Translations under genes and position numbers: made by a program | Shown here: positions 63,062-64,000 of the stretch, one piece after another | Numbering within the stretch: position 1 is the first letter of the stretch | Layout: every line of letters starts with the position of its first letter | Notes under the pieces: model-generated | Told to the model about the DNA's origin: nothing | The model's input: the letters and a program-made list of their open reading frames with translations, nothing else | Database searches by the model: none | NCBI GenBank assembly: GCA_031771865.1 | Contig: JASISA010000019.1 | Location: forward strand, 1,240,001 to 1,304,000 | Reading direction: 5' to 3' | Source: Nothophaeocryptopus gaeumannii | Taxonomy: Eukaryota > Ascomycota > Dothideomycetes > Mycosphaerellales > Mycosphaerellaceae | DNA length: 64,000 nucleotides

Positions 63062-63704
63062 CTACTTCATCTGCGAGAAAGTCGCATATCCACTCAACAT
63101 CGCAGCCATCCCAACAATAACCCACCGAAAATTATTCACATATCTCCAGAACAGTATCAGCTCCTTCATATCGCTCTTCTCTCCCCATCTCCTACTGGCC
63201 TGCGTGCTACCATGCTTATGCGCTGAAGGCATGAAAATTGTAGTATCCGGTAACTTGAATCCTTCCTCTTTCAATAGACTCTGCACCTTCCATTTCGCAG
63301 CTCCATTAATGCCTGGCTCCATATATCCGAAGGTGATTGGGGCGATGCAGAAGACGCCCAGCGCTGCTATGATATAAAGCATCTTGAGAGTCGGCTCTGA
63401 GGTGTTGAAGGCGAGGAAGACGTTCGATGCTGTGCCCGGGATGATGAGAGGAGGCACCCAGAGAGGGCCGTATTGGTATCCGTGGAACCATTGCTTAGCC
63501 ATGATCTTTTGGTTTGGGGCATGGTCGACGATCGGCTGGACGAAGGTGAAGCTATCTGAGATGGTGAATCCTGGGTCAGCGGTCAGTCTGTTGATTCTCT
63601 GAAAGGATGTTCTCACATTGAGCTGTCACACCTGCGTAGAGACTTGGAAAGAAAATGCCCACAAAGCGGGCTAAAGGTAGTAGAGTGAGGGTCTGGTCTG
63701 CCAT
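63062..63704 (-). CDS. DUF1772-family membrane protein (anthrone-oxygenase-like)
   Basis: Exons 63704-63632 and 63570-63062 across a 61-bp intron (GTGTGA..CAG), 193 aa. MADQTLTLLPLARFVGIFFP then SLYAG|FTISDSFTFVQPI; WFHGYQYGPLWVPPLIIPGT; ASNVFLAFNTSEP; MLYIIAALGVFCIAPITFGY and a last span FRWVIVGMAAMLSGYATFSQ. Four hydrophobic spans and the 'W...Y..G.....P' pattern match DUF1772, a family including anthrone oxygenases of polyketide clusters and many proteins without known role. No cluster partners are nearby, so a polyketide function is not supported. Confidence 0.72.
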
Positions 63705-64000
63705 GGTCAGTGAAAGCAGCCGTATCGTGAAAGGAGAGACCGAAGGCAGTATCCTGCCAAATTCGAGGTTCTACGGCATGGATGAATATGTCCACGATCC
63801 ATACTTAGGTTTTAGCTGGATCGGTACCGAGCTGTATGCTCCGGTGATACAACGTGGTGGCTTGCATGAGACAGGTGTCTGTATCAAGGATGGGTATCCT
63901 TTTGAGGCAGATTGGCCCGTTGGACAGCCCTCATTCGTCGCGTGCGGCTGAAGCTATATCGAGAACGTGTCTCCACGCATTCTTCGCTTGGGAAGCTGAA
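63705..64000. other. Window end, upstream of the DUF1772 gene
   Basis: Short frame running off the right side shows no recognised sequence. Confidence 0.3.

Noticed and set aside
1..64000. Reassignment of UGA to Trp
   Set aside because: MIS12, the deubiquitinase and others end in TGA as true stops, and the same genes use TGG elsewhere; frameshifts accompany two of the four cases.
1..64000. CRISPR arrays, prophage or operon-like defence systems
   Set aside because: The window is intron-bearing fungal DNA; no regularly spaced repeats were seen.

Overview
This window is nuclear DNA of a filamentous ascomycete (Pezizomycotina), most likely a dothideomycete. Genes are short-intron (mostly 46-75 bp, GTAAGT-type donors, CAG acceptors), packed on both strands, and include families typical of these fungi: HET, 2EXR/DUF7730-type F-box-like proteins, PTH11-type rhodopsin-domain receptors, UMTA/LaeA-like methyltransferases and Dal5-type transporters. 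One AT-rich island carries a retrotransposon with the CpA/TpG-depletion signature of repeat-induced point mutation (RIP), a fungal genome defence. The class call is inference from gene content; no marker gene settles it.

Layout. 0-10 kb: divergent fibrillarin/RPL17 pair, a TFIIIC tau55-like phosphatase-fold gene, a HET gene, a SAM methyltransferase and a multi-exon rhodopsin-domain receptor. 10.1-13.4 kb: RIP island with a complete but dead LTR element (two 195-bp LTRs, perfect 5-bp target duplication). 13.4-18.2 kb: gene-poor, with a few hypothetical genes. 18.9-21.8 kb: EBP-type sterol isomerase, MIS12 kinetochore subunit, small ABM monooxygenase. 22.4-26.3 kb: three adjacent broken genes (C2H2 finger, GH12 endoglucanase, UMTA methyltransferase). 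27.6-36.6 kb: LCB2, ALB1, UBP16-like deubiquitinase, proline-rich protein. 36.6-39.2 kb: gene-poor. 39.2-45.4 kb: bacterial-like sulfatase, SDR, DUF7730-like protein, CASP/COY1 golgin, then a HET relic. 46.9-54.8 kb: divergent RRP5 and CDT2 with a cluster of MCB-like ACGCG boxes between them. 55-64 kb: MRJP/yellow-like secreted protein, an F-box-like protein, a broken Dal5-type transporter, acetoacetyl-CoA synthetase and a DUF1772 membrane protein.

How genes relate. Fibrillarin, RPL17, ALB1 and RRP5 all serve ribosome production, TFIIIC serves tRNA/5S transcription, and LCB2 and EBP act in sphingolipid and sterol metabolism. No biosynthetic cluster or defence operon is evident. The most notable theme is gene decay. 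At least four genes carry lesions, and four of the nonsense codons are TGA exactly where the family has a conserved Trp (TGG): GH12 x1, MFS x2, UMTA x1. The GH12 gene is otherwise perfect, so it is either a very young pseudogene, a sequencing error, or a candidate for stop-codon recoding by RNA editing.

Limits: exon borders were placed by eye from frame, splice sites and remembered family patterns; no similarity search was run.
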